Shown piece after piece: positions 42,781 to 52,536 of a stretch of 64,000 bases of DNA (positions within the stretch are counted from its first letter, which is position 1; each line of letters opens with the position of its first letter). Position numbers and translations under genes: made by a program. Source of the stretch: Flavobacteriales bacterium (GTDB lineage Bacteria; Bacteroidota; Bacteroidia; Flavobacteriales; Schleiferiaceae); assembly GCA_002707525.1 (NCBI GenBank), contig PAND01000018.1, positions 65,759-129,758 on the forward strand, given 5' to 3'. The notes below the pieces were generated by a model, which made no database searches, was not told where the DNA came from, and saw nothing but the letters and a program-made list of their open reading frames with translations.

Positions 42781-45522
42781 CTAATCGAGAGTTCTCTTAA
42801 CCTCCACCATTTCGAAGGCCTCAACCACATCGCCCACCTTAATATCATTGAAGTTTGCAATGTTTAGACCACATTCAAATCCTTGACGGACCTCTTTGGC
42901 ATCATCCTTAAAGCGCTTCAAAGACCCTAATTTACCGGTATAGACAACCACTCCATCACGAATAACTCTAACATCGTGATTTCTTTCTATTGTACCATCA
43001 GTAACCATACAACCTGCTATGGTTCCCACTTTAGAAATCTTGAACGTTTCACGAATCTCAGCAGATCCCTTAATTTCTTCCTTAACCTCAGCACTCAACA
43101 TCCCCTCCATGGCGTCACGGATTTCGTTGATTGCATCGTATATGATGGAGTACATTCTAATTTCTACATCTTCTTTTTCAGCAAGTTTACGAGCTTGCGC
43201 TGACGGGCGAACTTGGAAACCAACAACAATCGCTTCTGAGGCTGTTGCCAAAAGAATGTCGCTTTCGGAAATTTGACCAACAGCTTTGTGAATAATGTTG
43301 ACCTGTATTTCTTCAGTTGTAAGTTTCTGAAGTGAATCCGACAGTGCCTCTACAGACCCGTCTACATCACCCTTTAAAATTATGTTTAACTCTTTGAAGT
43401 CACCCACTTTCAATCGACGACCTATTTCTTCGAGGGTCATTTTCTTCTGCGAACGAACACTTTGCTCTCGCTGAAGTTGTAAACGCTTTGCTGCAATTTG
43501 CTTAGCCTCACGTTCATCGTCCATAACAATGAACTTGTCACCTGATGTAGGCGCGCCATCAATACCAAGAAGGTTTACAGGTTCAGAAGGACCAGCAATC
43601 TTAATGCGGTTACCTCTCTCATCCAACATAGCTTTAACCTTACCAGAATATTGACCTGCAAGAACATAGTCTCCTACTTTCAAGGTGCCCGCCTGAATAA
43701 GCGCCGTACACATGTAACCACGACCTTTATCTAAAGAGGCTTCTACAACTGTTCCGCTTGCATTTTTATCAGGGTTTGCCTTTAATTCAAGCATTTCAGC
43801 CTCAAGAAGTACCTTATCAAGTAATTCTTTGATATTCAGACCTGTCTTTGCAGATATTTGTTGACATTGGATGGTTCCTCCCCAATCTTCAACCAAAACA
43901 TTTTCCTGAGACAATTGCTCCATGATCTTATTGGGGTTCGCTACATCTCGGTCTACCTTGTTAATCGCAATAATTATAGGCACTCCAGCTGCTTGAGCAT
44001 GTGAAATTGCTTCCTTCGTCTGAGGCATAACGGCATCATCAGCCGCAACCACAATAATGGCTATATCTGTAACTTGAGCACCACGAGCACGCATTGCAGT
44101 AAATGCCTCGTGTCCAGGTGTATCTAAGAATGTAATTGTTTGACCGGTGTGCACTTTAACATTGTACGCACCAATGTGCTGGGTAATACCCCCGGCTTCA
44201 CCTGCAATTACATTTGCTTCTCGAATATAATCTAGAAGGGACGTCTTTCCATGATCAACGTGACCCATCACCGTGACAATTGGTGAGCGGGACTTAAGGT
44301 CTTCTTCCTTATCTTCTTCTTCTTGGAAGGTTTCGGTAACCTCCTCATCAACAAAGTTTGCACTGTAGCCAAATTCTTCAGCTACCATTTCAAGCATTTC
44401 GGCATCCAAACGCTGATTCATGGTGACCATGACTCCTACGCCCATAAGCGAACCAATTACATCGTTGACGCTGACGTCCATCATATTAGCAAGCTCCGTA
44501 ACGGTAACGAATTCCGTTACCTGCAGTACTTTACTTTCTTCAGCAGCTTGCATGTCAGCAAGCTCCTCTTTTTCTCTGCGCTCTGCACGCTTATCACGTC
44601 TAATCTTGGCGCCTTTATTCTTTTTGCCCGAGGTTAGTTTTTCTAGCGTTTCTTTTATCTGCTTTTGGATTTGTTCGTCAGTCAACTCTTGCTTCTCAAC
44701 CACTGGTTGATTGCGTCGACCTTTCCCTTTTCCACGATTCTGATTATTACCGCCGCGTTGATTGCGGTTTCTTGGATCCGTTTGAGCTGGTGTAGCACTT
44801 CCTGGACCTTGGGTTTTTATACGTGTTCTTTTCTTTTTAGGTGCCTTCGGCTTTTCAACGGGAAGTACAATCTTCTGTCCTGTGAACTTCGGACCATCGA
44901 TTTTAACGTATTTCGTTTTATGCTCGGCATCCTCTGGTTTGACGGGTTCTGGCGTCGTCTCTTCTTTTTTCGTTGGAGCTTGTTCTTGTATTTTTGCACC
45001 CCCCGCAGACTTCTTAGGAGCCTTTACCGTTGGTTTGTGGCTCTTTTTTTCGGGAACGGGGTCCTCTTTTTTAGGTTTTTTCTTGGGCTTCGAAGCTTCT
45101 AGATCAATCTTACCCATAACCTTTAGTTCTCCAATGGCTTCAACTACAGGCTCCTTTGTTGATGTTGCAGGTTTTTCTTCTTCCGAAGCATTTGCCTCTT
45201 GGGAAGGCTTTTCTTCTTTCTGCTCTACAGGCAGCTCTTGAATCGTTTCAACCTCGACAGCTGGATTTTCAGACGCTTCGTCCTTGGTTGTACCGCGTAA
45301 GGTTTCTTTTTCTTCCTTACCCTGCTGACTCACCTCTTCAGCAGCTTTCTTACGCTCGAGATCGTCGGCAAATGTGGTCCTTAAGACCTCATACTGCTCC
45401 TCCGAAATCTTAGTGTTTCGATTATTTGGAATGTCATGGCCGTTTTTTTCTAACTCTTCTACCGCACGATCAAGTGAGATATTAAGTTCTTTGGTGGCCT
45501 TGCTTAATCTGACGCTACTCAT
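42781..45522 (-). CDS. infB: Translation initiation factor IF-2
   Basis: The 913-residue GTPase places initiator tRNA on the ribosome. It has the IF2_N segment at 1-50 ([13 protein letters not shown]), then a low-complexity Lys/Glu/Pro-rich linker to about 335, a second IF2_N region, and the G domain from about 410: [17 protein letters not shown] and NKVD. Domains II, III and the C-terminal tRNA-binding domain follow. The long charged linker is typical of Bacteroidota IF-2 and produces several long antisense open frames that I regard as shadows. It follows nusA by 18 bp. Confidence 0.97.
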   Translation of the reverse strand: MSSVRLSKATKELNISLDRAVEELEKNGHDIPNNRNTKISEEQYEVLRTTFADDLERKKAAEEVSQQGKEEKETLRGTTKDEASENPAVEVETIQELPVEQKEEKPSQEANASEEEKPATSTKEPVVEAIGELKVMGKIDLEASKPKKKPKKEDPVPEKKSHKPTVKAPKKSAGGAKIQEQAPTKKEETTPEPVKPEDAEHKTKYVKIDGPKFTGQKIVLPVEKPKAPKKKRTRIKTQGPGSATPAQTDPRNRNQRGGNNQNRGKGKGRRNQPVVEKQELTDEQIQKQIKETLEKLTSGKKNKGAKIRRDKRAERREKEELADMQAAEESKVLQVTEFVTVTELANMMDVSVNDVIGSLMGVGVMVTMNQRLDAEMLEMVAEEFGYSANFVDEEVTETFQEEEDKEEDLKSRSPIVTVMGHVDHGKTSLLDYIREANVIAGEAGGITQHIGAYNVKVHTGQTITFLDTPGHEAFTAMRARGAQVTDIAIIVVAADDAVMPQTKEAISHAQAAGVPIIIAINKVDRDVANPNKIMEQLSQENVLVEDWGGTIQCQQISAKTGLNIKELLDKVLLEAEMLELKANPDKNASGTVVEASLDKGRGYMCTALIQAGTLKVGDYVLAGQYSGKVKAMLDERGNRIKIAGPSEPVNLLGIDGAPTSGDKFIVMDDEREAKQIAAKRLQLQREQSVRSQKKMTLEEIGRRLKVGDFKELNIILKGDVDGSVEALSDSLQKLTTEEIQVNIIHKAVGQISESDILLATASEAIVVGFQVRPSAQARKLAEKEDVEIRMYSIIYDAINEIRDAMEGMLSAEVKEEIKGSAEIRETFKISKVGTIAGCMVTDGTIERNHDVRVIRDGVVVYTGKLGSLKRFKDDAKEVRQGFECGLNIANFNDIKVGDVVEAFEMVEVKRTLD

Positions 45523-45540
45523 AGAGTGTCTTTACTATTT

Positions 45541-46785
45541 TTATTCTTCCTCAAATTCTTGCTTCAGAATTGAGAGTATATTTTCTACTGTTTCCTCTTC
45601 CAAGTCGGCTCTAGAAACCAATTCAGCTTTAGTAAGCTTCAATACGCTTTTCGCTGTATCGCAGCCTATTTTTTTCAGTTCGGTAATTACCCAAGCTTCG
45701 ATTTCATCACTAAACTGGTCTAATTCAATGTCATCTTCGATTTCAATATCATCGCGATAAACATCTATTTCCATCTCTACCAACTTACTTGCCAAGCGAA
45801 TATTTGTACCTCCTCTTCCAATAGCTAAACTTACTTGATCTGGAGCTAAATACGCTTCTACACGACCTGCATCTTCATCTACATTCAATGACGTCACTTT
45901 AGCGGGGCTCAAAGCTCGTTGAATGTATAATTGAAGGTTGTTGGTGTAATTAATCACATCAATATTCTCGTTTCGTAATTCGCGGACAATACTGTGAATT
46001 CTGGACCCTTTCATACCCACACAGGCACCTACTGGATCAATTCGATCATCGTACGATTCGACTGCAACTTTGGCTTTCTCACCAGGGATTCTGACAACCC
46101 CTTTTATTGTAATTAATCCATCGTATACCTCTGGGATTTCCTGCTCAAATAATTTTGCCAAGAATCGTTCATCTGTTCGTGACATAATCACGACGGGTTT
46201 TGTACCACGAAAAACAACCTCTTTCACTACTGCACGAATTGGATCTCCTTTTCTGAAGAACTCTCGTTCACCAATCATTTGATCTTTTGGAAGTATTAAT
46301 TCGTTCCCTTCATCATCATAAACGATAACCTCGCGCTGTCGCACGTGATGGACTTCTCCAGTGATGATTTCACCCTCAAGGTCCTTATATCGCTTGAATA
46401 ACTCAGAGTTGTCATGCTCTTGAATTCTGCTGACCAAATTCTGTCTGAACGCTAGAATAAATCGACGACCTAAATCTATCAGTTTTACTTCAACAGATAC
46501 ATCTTCACCTACCTCATAATCCGGCTCAATTTTTAGTGCTTCCGTCAACTCAATCTCTTGATTCTCATCTTCAACTAAACCGTCTTCAACAACAACTCTG
46601 TTGTGCCAAATCTCTAAATCGCCTTTATCGGGATTTACAATCACATCAAAGTTTTCATCAGTCTCGTACTTTTTGCGCAATTGATTGCGGAAGGCTTCTT
46701 CTATAAAAGCCATCAAAGTAGTTCTGTCGATGTTCTTTTCCTCTTTAAAAGCGAGGAAGCTTTCGATAATCGCTTGATTTTCCAT
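45541..46785 (-). CDS. nusA: Transcription termination/antitermination factor NusA
   Basis: The 414-residue protein has the NusA N-terminal RNA-polymerase-binding domain (about 1-130), an S1 domain (about 135-200, GEVHHVRQREVIVYDDEGNE), two KH domains with AIGRGGTNIRLASKL in the second, and a short acidic C-terminal helical domain ending KQEFEEE. It lacks the two full acidic repeats of E. coli NusA. It lies between rimP and infB, the standard order. Confidence 0.96.
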   Translation of the reverse strand: MENQAIIESFLAFKEEKNIDRTTLMAFIEEAFRNQLRKKYETDENFDVIVNPDKGDLEIWHNRVVVEDGLVEDENQEIELTEALKIEPDYEVGEDVSVEVKLIDLGRRFILAFRQNLVSRIQEHDNSELFKRYKDLEGEIITGEVHHVRQREVIVYDDEGNELILPKDQMIGEREFFRKGDPIRAVVKEVVFRGTKPVVIMSRTDERFLAKLFEQEIPEVYDGLITIKGVVRIPGEKAKVAVESYDDRIDPVGACVGMKGSRIHSIVRELRNENIDVINYTNNLQLYIQRALSPAKVTSLNVDEDAGRVEAYLAPDQVSLAIGRGGTNIRLASKLVEMEIDVYRDDIEIEDDIELDQFSDEIEAWVITELKKIGCDTAKSVLKLTKAELVSRADLEEETVENILSILKQEFEEE

Positions 46786-46796
46786 TATCTATAAAA

Positions 46797-47246
46797 CTAA
46801 AACTTCTTTTTAAACCTAATCGCCACTTTCGCCTCAGCGATGTCAGCAAATTGTATTTCTAATTCAACATTCGGAGCACTTTTCTTCTTATTCGGTATGC
46901 TTAGAACCAAATAATCCGTCTCCACTTTCTCCAACATTCCTTCTTCTTGGCGGTCTTTGAATTTTACTTTTAAATCGCGACCAATATTTTTTTTGTATTG
47001 ACGCCATATTTTCAAGGGCCTGTTTAAGTCTGGACTGCTAACCGTTAGGTTAAAATCTTCAACATCACGATCCAAATCAGATTCAATTTGACGATTAATC
47101 ATCTTAATTTGATCAATCGAGAGACCTTTATCTGAGTCGACATAGGCAACAATTATGTTATTTGGTTTCAGTTCTAACTCTACCAAAAATGCACCATTGT
47201 CATTGGCTGCATTATCCACAGCGCTTTCTATTTTTGCGTAATCCAT
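46797..47246 (-). CDS. rimP: Ribosome maturation factor RimP
   Basis: The 149-residue protein matures the 30S subunit. It has the RimP two-domain pattern: VAYVDSDKGLSIDQIKMINRQIE with the SSPDLNRPLK motif, and a C-terminal SH3-like part. The ATG at 47246 is chosen over the TTG one codon upstream. Its leader contains a strong terminator-like hairpin. Confidence 0.93.
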   Translation of the reverse strand: MDYAKIESAVDNAANDNGAFLVELELKPNNIIVAYVDSDKGLSIDQIKMINRQIESDLDRDVEDFNLTVSSPDLNRPLKIWRQYKKNIGRDLKVKFKDRQEEGMLEKVETDYLVLSIPNKKKSAPNVELEIQFADIAEAKVAIRFKKKF

Positions 47247-47260
47247 CAATTAGCAGCAAT

Positions 47261-47288
47261 AAAAGAGGGGACCGAAGTCCCCCTTTTG
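47261..47288 (-). promoter_or_regulatory. UUCG-tetraloop hairpin with U-rich tail in the rimP-nusA-infB leader
   Basis: On the minus strand the RNA reads GGGGAC-UUCG-GUCCCC with further A/U pairing, then UCUUUUAUU, ending 14 nt before the rimP ATG. This is intrinsic-terminator architecture inside a leader, so it may be an attenuator, or it may shield the start site. No gene lies upstream on this strand that needs a terminator here. Confidence 0.6.
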
Positions 47289-47306
47289 AATGCCAAAAAG
47301 TTTCGA

Positions 47307-47314
47307 CAAATATA
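47307..47314 (-). promoter_or_regulatory. -7 promoter element for rimP-nusA-infB
   Basis: TATATTTG on the minus strand is an exact TAnnTTTG match. The predicted start near 47300 gives a leader of about 54 nt containing the hairpin at 47261-47288, longer than most leaders in this window. Confidence 0.55.
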
Positions 47315-47408
47315 GTTATTTCCTCGGATATACTACTCTCACAGATGCATTTGCTTTAATATCAAAAATTAACCCCTCAATTTAGTTCTTCTATTCCTGT
47401 TCCGCTTG

Positions 47409-47437
47409 TTTGACTTCAACAATATGTAGTATGTTTG
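47409..47437 (+). promoter_or_regulatory. Complete Bacteroidota promoter (-33 and -7) for the NarL-type regulator
   Basis: TTTG (47409-47412) and TATGTTTG (47430-47437) are separated by 17 bp, the best full promoter match in the window. Transcription would begin near 47444, leaving a leader of about 136 nt. The rest of the 333-bp gap 47247-47579 is AT-rich, with nothing else recognised. Confidence 0.6.
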
Positions 47438-47579
47438 TATTAGAGACTTAGAGTAGATATGCTCAATTTAAATACTCAAATTAAACTTTATCCGTATTTT
47501 TAATTCAACTCATAAGAAGTACATCCCACACCTACTGAACAAACCAAGAATTAAAAGCATTTTAAAGCTTTAAACGTTA

Positions 47580-48254
47580 ATGGAAACGAAAAACGTTAAA
47601 ATACTTGTTGTAGATGATCACGCTATTGTTCGTGATGGAATAAAAACCATGCTAGAAATGGGTGATTTTGACCACTACAACTTCACCATACTTGAGGCTA
47701 GTAATGGGGAAGAGACTATGTCAATGCTGAAAAGTAATGCCTTTGACATTGTCTTAATGGATTACCAACTGGAGGAGATGGATGGGTCCTCGCTTACAAG
47801 TGTTGTAATCAAAGAATATCCCGAGCAACAGATTTTAGCCTTATCAAACTATGACGACATAGGATTTGCCGCTAATATGCTGAAAGCAGGAGCGCGAGGT
47901 TACATGACAAAAAACGTTGGCCCGGGCGAGTTATTAGAAGCAATTACTACGGTTTTAAGCGGAAAACTTTTTTATGTTCAGCACCTGGCAAACGAACTGA
48001 TAGAGAAAAATATACTGAACAACGGTATTGCCGAAAGAAATAATGATAACCCAGCTGTTGCCCTATTAAGTAAGCGTGAAATAGAAATTATTCAACTTAT
48101 TTGTGAGCAACTAACCAATGAGGAAATTTCAAAGAAGCTTTTTCTAAGCAAGAGAACTATTGATAATCATAGACAAAATATCCTTAACAAATTGGGAATG
48201 GCCAATACCGCAGGTATGGTTCGTTTTGCTGTGGAAAATGGACTTGTTGCCTAA
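47580..48254 (+). CDS. NarL/FixJ-type response regulator (orphan)
   Basis: The 224-residue regulator has a receiver domain (VDDH at 11-14, phosphoacceptor D61 in VLMDYQLEEMDG) and a C-terminal LuxR-type helix-turn-helix (LSKREIEIIQLICEQLTNEEISKKLFLSKRTIDNH begins near residue 160). No histidine kinase is adjacent, so the partner is unknown. It is monocistronic, with a full promoter and long leader upstream. Confidence 0.93.
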   Translation: METKNVKILVVDDHAIVRDGIKTMLEMGDFDHYNFTILEASNGEETMSMLKSNAFDIVLMDYQLEEMDGSSLTSVVIKEYPEQQILALSNYDDIGFAANMLKAGARGYMTKNVGPGELLEAITTVLSGKLFYVQHLANELIEKNILNNGIAERNNDNPAVALLSKREIEIIQLICEQLTNEEISKKLFLSKRTIDNHRQNILNKLGMANTAGMVRFAVENGLVA

Positions 48255-48277
48255 TTATCAATTGATTTATAAATAAA

Positions 48278-48316
48278 AAAGACCCGAAACTTTTAACAGT
48301 CTCGGGTCTTTTATTT
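48278..48316. terminator. Bidirectional terminator after the NarL-type regulator
   Basis: AAAGACCCGA (48278-48287) pairs with TCGGGTCTTT (48302-48311) across a 14-nt loop, with A and T tracts on either side, between two convergent genes. Confidence 0.82.
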
Positions 48317-48333
48317 TATAGAATGGGGTCTAC

Positions 48334-49959
48334 CTATTCTACCACAATCTTAATTGTTTTCAACGCACCTTGGGTGTTGGTTATATTGACAAAATACATG
48401 CCGCCCCTCATCTCTGAAGAGTTCAATTCAACATTACCCTGCATGTTATCCATAGCAGAAATAATACGGCCTGTAATGTCCAATACGCGCACTGAGTATT
48501 TATCTCGGCTCCCTAAAGCAATCGTTGCTGCCTCAGTCATTGGATTCGGGTAGATTGAAACCTCATCTAAGGTATTCTCAATAACATTAATGAAAGAACA
48601 GGCACCGTAGATGTGCTTCACAGTGTCTGCAGTACCCGTGCGAGCAAAGAATCGATTAAAACCACCTACTCCATTGTCTACTCCACAATCTGCCGGCACA
48701 GGTTCATGATTAGCACCGTCCGCAGGATCGCCATTTGAAAAACGATATTCCATTGTACCTGGACAATACTGAGCAACGGTAGTGATGTATTGACCACCTA
48801 CTGAATGCGGTACCATGGCAATAGCATTTGAGTTCCATTGGGTAAAATTACCCATCAAGTAAATGGTATCTGCTGGAGTGAAGGATGCTTGAGTGAAATC
48901 AACAATGAAAGTCACATCTGCAGTTGGAGGTATTGTGGCGCAAGGTCCATACGTATCATTACCAAAACAGCGCGGCGCCACAACAGAGTCAGAGCCTATG
49001 GTAATGATTTTATTTCCGCCGCCTTCCCAGTTCGTCGCGCCAGCAACATGGTAACGCGCTTTGAATTGGAAGTCGCCTGAATCAACACTTGAATAGGAGA
49101 TTGAATAAATGCCGTCATTATCTGGATCAGACATTGATTCTCCGCCCCATCCATTAATTGGTCCCGCAAGAGTCACTGAGTCAATAGTTGAACAAGCGGT
49201 TAATGAGCTAACGTCAACATTTACCGTGATATCATATGTTGGGACAACAACACAAGGACCACACTGAGCATAGCATACTTCATAAAGCCCGCTTATAGCA
49301 TCTGTATAGAATCGGTTGTCCCCTTGGCTAATACCCGCAGTAGAGGCCTGACACGCAGAAGGGACTGATTCTGCAGAGCCCCAGTCTTTTCCGTTGATAA
49401 ACTTAAAATATACAGAGTCTCCCGGATTAACATAGGCAATGTATCGATGAACGCCATCAAAATTGACCATCATGGTTTTTGAAGGATCCCATCCTTGGAA
49501 ATTTCCAGCAATATGTATTGAATCTGGGCTCGCAGACTGCAATGACATATCCACTTTGAATTGAATAGCCTTCAATCCAGCGGGAGCTGCGCCTGCAAAC
49601 AACAGAGCGGGTAATATAGTGTCTTGAGAAATGACTGCCCAACGGTTTCCGTTGCCGTTAGTACCCACACTAATCTCTGCTGGTACCGATTCATCATCAC
49701 CCCAAGCATTACCGTTGAGGAACTTATACTCAAGTTTGCCAGGACTAACCGCCACAGTAGTTTCGTAGACAGTAGTTGTCCCAACTTGAGACAACGATGT
49801 TCCCATAGGATCCCAACCTTGGAAAGACCCCGCAACATGAACGCCATTTGCATTAGCCGCTCCAGCGCCTAAGTCAACTCTAAAGGTCACGTTGTGAGTT
49901 TGCGCAGTTGCACTTACTCCGAAGAATAGAGCGACCACTAAAATGTAAAACTTTTTCAT
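48334..49959 (-). CDS. T9SS-exported protein with four carbohydrate-binding-like (CBM20/48-type) domains
   Basis: The 541-residue protein has a signal peptide (1-19) and four similar beta-sandwich repeats at roughly 21-125, 127-240, 241-345 and 346-455. Each carries a pattern like VHVAGSFQGWDP, IHIAGNFQGWDP, VTLAGPINGWGG or IYLMGNFTQWNS, followed by a YKFLNG-type strand. This resembles the AMPK/CBM48 and CBM20 starch-binding E-set fold. A type A T9SS sorting domain follows from about 460 (VSIYPNPM...VRVLDITGRI). No catalytic domain is visible. Its position near the alpha-glucan locus suggests surface glucan binding (inference). Confidence 0.78.
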   Translation of the reverse strand: MKKFYILVVALFFGVSATAQTHNVTFRVDLGAGAANANGVHVAGSFQGWDPMGTSLSQVGTTTVYETTVAVSPGKLEYKFLNGNAWGDDESVPAEISVGTNGNGNRWAVISQDTILPALLFAGAAPAGLKAIQFKVDMSLQSASPDSIHIAGNFQGWDPSKTMMVNFDGVHRYIAYVNPGDSVYFKFINGKDWGSAESVPSACQASTAGISQGDNRFYTDAISGLYEVCYAQCGPCVVVPTYDITVNVDVSSLTACSTIDSVTLAGPINGWGGESMSDPDNDGIYSISYSSVDSGDFQFKARYHVAGATNWEGGGNKIITIGSDSVVAPRCFGNDTYGPCATIPPTADVTFIVDFTQASFTPADTIYLMGNFTQWNSNAIAMVPHSVGGQYITTVAQYCPGTMEYRFSNGDPADGANHEPVPADCGVDNGVGGFNRFFARTGTADTVKHIYGACSFINVIENTLDEVSIYPNPMTEAATIALGSRDKYSVRVLDITGRIISAMDNMQGNVELNSSEMRGGMYFVNITNTQGALKTIKIVVE

Positions 49960-50245
49960 ATAGGTTAATTTAATTGTTATAAAGTGTATTTGAACCTTTT
50001 AAAATTAATTCATAGGATTGGTAATTAATAGGCATTATTCTTTCGGTTCTTAACCACCTTAGAGCGTTTTCCTACAAAAAATGAAAAATTCCGCCTTATT
50101 TAAGGAGGCTCGATCAAAAACTAAAAACTACATTTTCTAACAAATGCCCCCCAAACTTCCCTAAATATATCATTATTAGCGGTTTTTTTACTAATATTAT
50201 ATCAATAAATAGTCCTTGGGTAGGTTTCATAAACAACCGAATACA
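49960..50245. other. Divergent intergenic region before the CBM-like protein and AraC genes
   Basis: This 286-bp AT-rich gap must hold the promoters of both divergent genes. I find no perfect TAnnTTTG box on either strand. AAGTGTA at 49982-49988 equals one half of the proposed Nudix-regulator operator and sits about 23 bp before the minus-strand start, but the second half is not recognisable. An imperfect hairpin (CCTT...AAGG core) lies near 50090-50112. Confidence 0.4.
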
Positions 50246-51118
50246 ATGAAAGCGACGATTGAAAATATAAGAATTGCAGAAAAAGACCGGAGTTATCATA
50301 GCTACGTCCTTACACAAACCATAGGGCAGCTTGGAGTCTCTGTATTTACGGACTATTGGCATTATCACCCTGAAATTGAAATCACCTACATAGTTAAAGG
50401 AGAAGGCCTTGCTTTTATTGGAAATACCGTTGTTGAATTCAAGGCTGGACAAGCCTTCCTCTTAGGACCTTACCTGCCTCACAACTTTGTTGCAACGGAC
50501 GAGGACGAAATAGTTATGGACAGAGAGTGTTGGGGGCTTCAATTCACCCAAGAGTGGCTTAATTCATTTAAAGAAAGTGCTGCCTTAGGACCGCTTTACA
50601 GGGCAATGAGCTATGGACTTGACTTAGGTTCTCTTTCAAAGAGTGAACAAATTGATTTTTCGAATATTGTTGGAACCAACTCATTACGCAGCATGGCATC
50701 CTTTTTTAACCTCATCGCATCAATAGCAGAAAGGCAGAATTTAAAGACAATTTCAACTACAAGCGCTTATTCAAATGTAATGAGCCAGAAGATTAGTCAG
50801 CGGATGGAACGTGTTTCAAAATACATTCAAGACAATTACCAACGCTCCATTACCTTGGCAGAAATTGCGGATATAGGGAGTATGACGGAACAAAGTTTTA
50901 GCAGATGGTTTCGCCAAACTTCTGGGTTAACGTTCATAGATTACCTCATGCAATTGCGTACAACTGTTGCCTCTCACCTATTAATAAATACGAATAAGCC
51001 CATGTCTGACGTTGCAGAGGAAAGCGGATTCAATTCAAGCTCATCCTTTAACCGATCTTTTTTAAAGGTCAAGGGCTGCTCCCCTCGTGAATTTCGTAAA
51101 AGAAACAAGCCCGCTTAA
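50246..51118 (+). CDS. AraC-family transcriptional regulator with cupin sensor domain
   Basis: The 290-residue regulator has an N-terminal cupin (HYHPEIEITYIVKGEG and AGQAFLLGPYLPHNF, about 35-80) and a C-terminal AraC double helix-turn-helix from about 190 (ITLAEIADIGSMTEQSFSRWF and MSDVAEESGFNSSSSFNRSF). The ATG at 50246 is preferred over an in-frame GTG-type start ten codons earlier. It faces the sus operon tail-to-tail, 8 bp from the MFS gene stop, and may control this locus; its effector is unknown. Confidence 0.9.
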   Translation: MKATIENIRIAEKDRSYHSYVLTQTIGQLGVSVFTDYWHYHPEIEITYIVKGEGLAFIGNTVVEFKAGQAFLLGPYLPHNFVATDEDEIVMDRECWGLQFTQEWLNSFKESAALGPLYRAMSYGLDLGSLSKSEQIDFSNIVGTNSLRSMASFFNLIASIAERQNLKTISTTSAYSNVMSQKISQRMERVSKYIQDNYQRSITLAEIADIGSMTEQSFSRWFRQTSGLTFIDYLMQLRTTVASHLLINTNKPMSDVAEESGFNSSSSFNRSFLKVKGCSPREFRKRNKPA

Positions 51119-51126
51119 TTGCACTT

Positions 51127-52512
51127 TTAACCCTCCGGAATATATGATACTGCCTTCTTATTTTTGATGAGAAAATTTGAAGCGGATGCAATAATTAAAG
51201 AGGTCCCAGCCAAGAGCATGGCATTGATTGGCTCTTCTCCAAAAACACCTTGATAGATAATGGTTAGTGATGTGGCTGCTACAATTTGTGGTAACACTAT
51301 AAACATGTTAAAAATACCCATGTATACGCCCATTCTTTTAGGGTCGAGCGTTGAGCTTAACATGGCATAAGGCATTGAAAGAATTGAGCCCCAGCTAAAC
51401 CCAATACACACAAAGCTAAGAATCAACATAGTGGGATTATCTATTAGATACATGCTAATGAATCCTATGCCTCCAATAAGCAAGGAAAACATATGAACCA
51501 ACTTTCTATTGATTCGTCTTTTTGCTGTCCAAACAGTAAGAAGAAGAGCGAATACCATGGAGCTTAGGCCGTAATTACCCATAAATGAGCCCACCTTATT
51601 TGATGCTTCATTAAATGCTCGGTCATCAATTTGATAATTTTGTATCTGCTCAGACGTACTTACTGCAAAGTCTATTGCCTCCGGTTTCGCCGCATTGAAA
51701 ATATGATCCGTAAGTGCTGGGTTGGCCATAGACCACATACAAAAGAAAGCAAACCAAGAGAAAAATTGCACAACGCCTAATCTCTTCATTGTGGTAGGCA
51801 TTTCAGCTATGTTCTTGAATACTTCTCTTAGCGTATTTCTAAACCCTGATTTTTCAATTTGCTCTTTGCGAAAAGCTTCAATATCCTCAGGCGGATATTC
51901 ATCTGTTGTAAATACCGTGTACAAAATGGACAGAATGAATACAGCTGCGCCTATCCCAAAGGCTACTTGAACGGACATAGGAATAACGCCTGGTTCTGCT
52001 TCATTGCTTACTCCGAATGAACTGACCATTAACGGTAAATTAGAGGCAACCCAAGTGCTTACTCCAATTATGAGTGTTTGCACCACAAAACCAAAACTAC
52101 GTTGACTATCCGGTAACTTATCCGCCACTAATGCTCTAAAAGGTTCCATGCTTATGTTCATACTAGCATCTAGAATCCAGAGAGCACCAGCCGCCATCCA
52201 TAACGCAGAGCTATGGGGAACAACTAATAGGGTAAGTGATGCTAATATGGCGCCAATCAAAAAATAAGGACGACGGCGACCATAACGCACGTGCCATGTA
52301 TTATCGCTCATTTGACCAATAATGGGCTGCACAATTAAACCTGTTAAAGGAGCTGCTATCCATAATAACGGGAGGCTATGCTCGTCAGCGCCAAGTGTTT
52401 CAAATATGCGGCTCATGAAGCCGCCTTGAAGAGCATAACCAAATTGTATTCCCAAAAAGCCGAAGCTCATGTTCCAAATTTGCCAAAAACGAAGTTTAGG
52501 TTTGATCTGCAT
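51127..52512 (-). CDS. MFS maltose/maltooligosaccharide transporter (SLC45/sucrose-transporter-like)
   Basis: The 461-residue permease has 12 predicted helices. Its start, FWQIWNMSFGFLGIQFGYALQGG, and QPIIGQMSDNTWHVRYGRRRPYFLIGA are typical of the Bacteroidota disaccharide permeases related to plant sucrose and SLC45 carriers. It is probably a proton-coupled inner-membrane importer for maltose or short maltodextrins. It is the last gene of the sus operon, 24 bp after the exported-protein gene. Substrate assignment rests on the GH65 and beta-phosphoglucomutase context. Confidence 0.85.
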   Translation of the reverse strand: MQIKPKLRFWQIWNMSFGFLGIQFGYALQGGFMSRIFETLGADEHSLPLLWIAAPLTGLIVQPIIGQMSDNTWHVRYGRRRPYFLIGAILASLTLLVVPHSSALWMAAGALWILDASMNISMEPFRALVADKLPDSQRSFGFVVQTLIIGVSTWVASNLPLMVSSFGVSNEAEPGVIPMSVQVAFGIGAAVFILSILYTVFTTDEYPPEDIEAFRKEQIEKSGFRNTLREVFKNIAEMPTTMKRLGVVQFFSWFAFFCMWSMANPALTDHIFNAAKPEAIDFAVSTSEQIQNYQIDDRAFNEASNKVGSFMGNYGLSSMVFALLLTVWTAKRRINRKLVHMFSLLIGGIGFISMYLIDNPTMLILSFVCIGFSWGSILSMPYAMLSSTLDPKRMGVYMGIFNMFIVLPQIVAATSLTIIYQGVFGEEPINAMLLAGTSLIIASASNFLIKNKKAVSYIPEG

Positions 52513-52536
52513 AAGCTAAGCGCTTGTGTACTTCAA

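Noticed and set aside
44323-45413. Several long open frames antisense to infB (up to 145 codons)
   Set aside because: They lie opposite the low-complexity Lys/Glu-rich linker of IF-2, whose codon use suppresses stop codons on the other strand; none has a recognisable domain or promoter.
50172-50196. Inverted repeat TATTAG / CTAATA upstream of the AraC gene
   Set aside because: Arms are six bases of pure AT-rich sequence with an 11-base spacer; this is expected by chance in such DNA.
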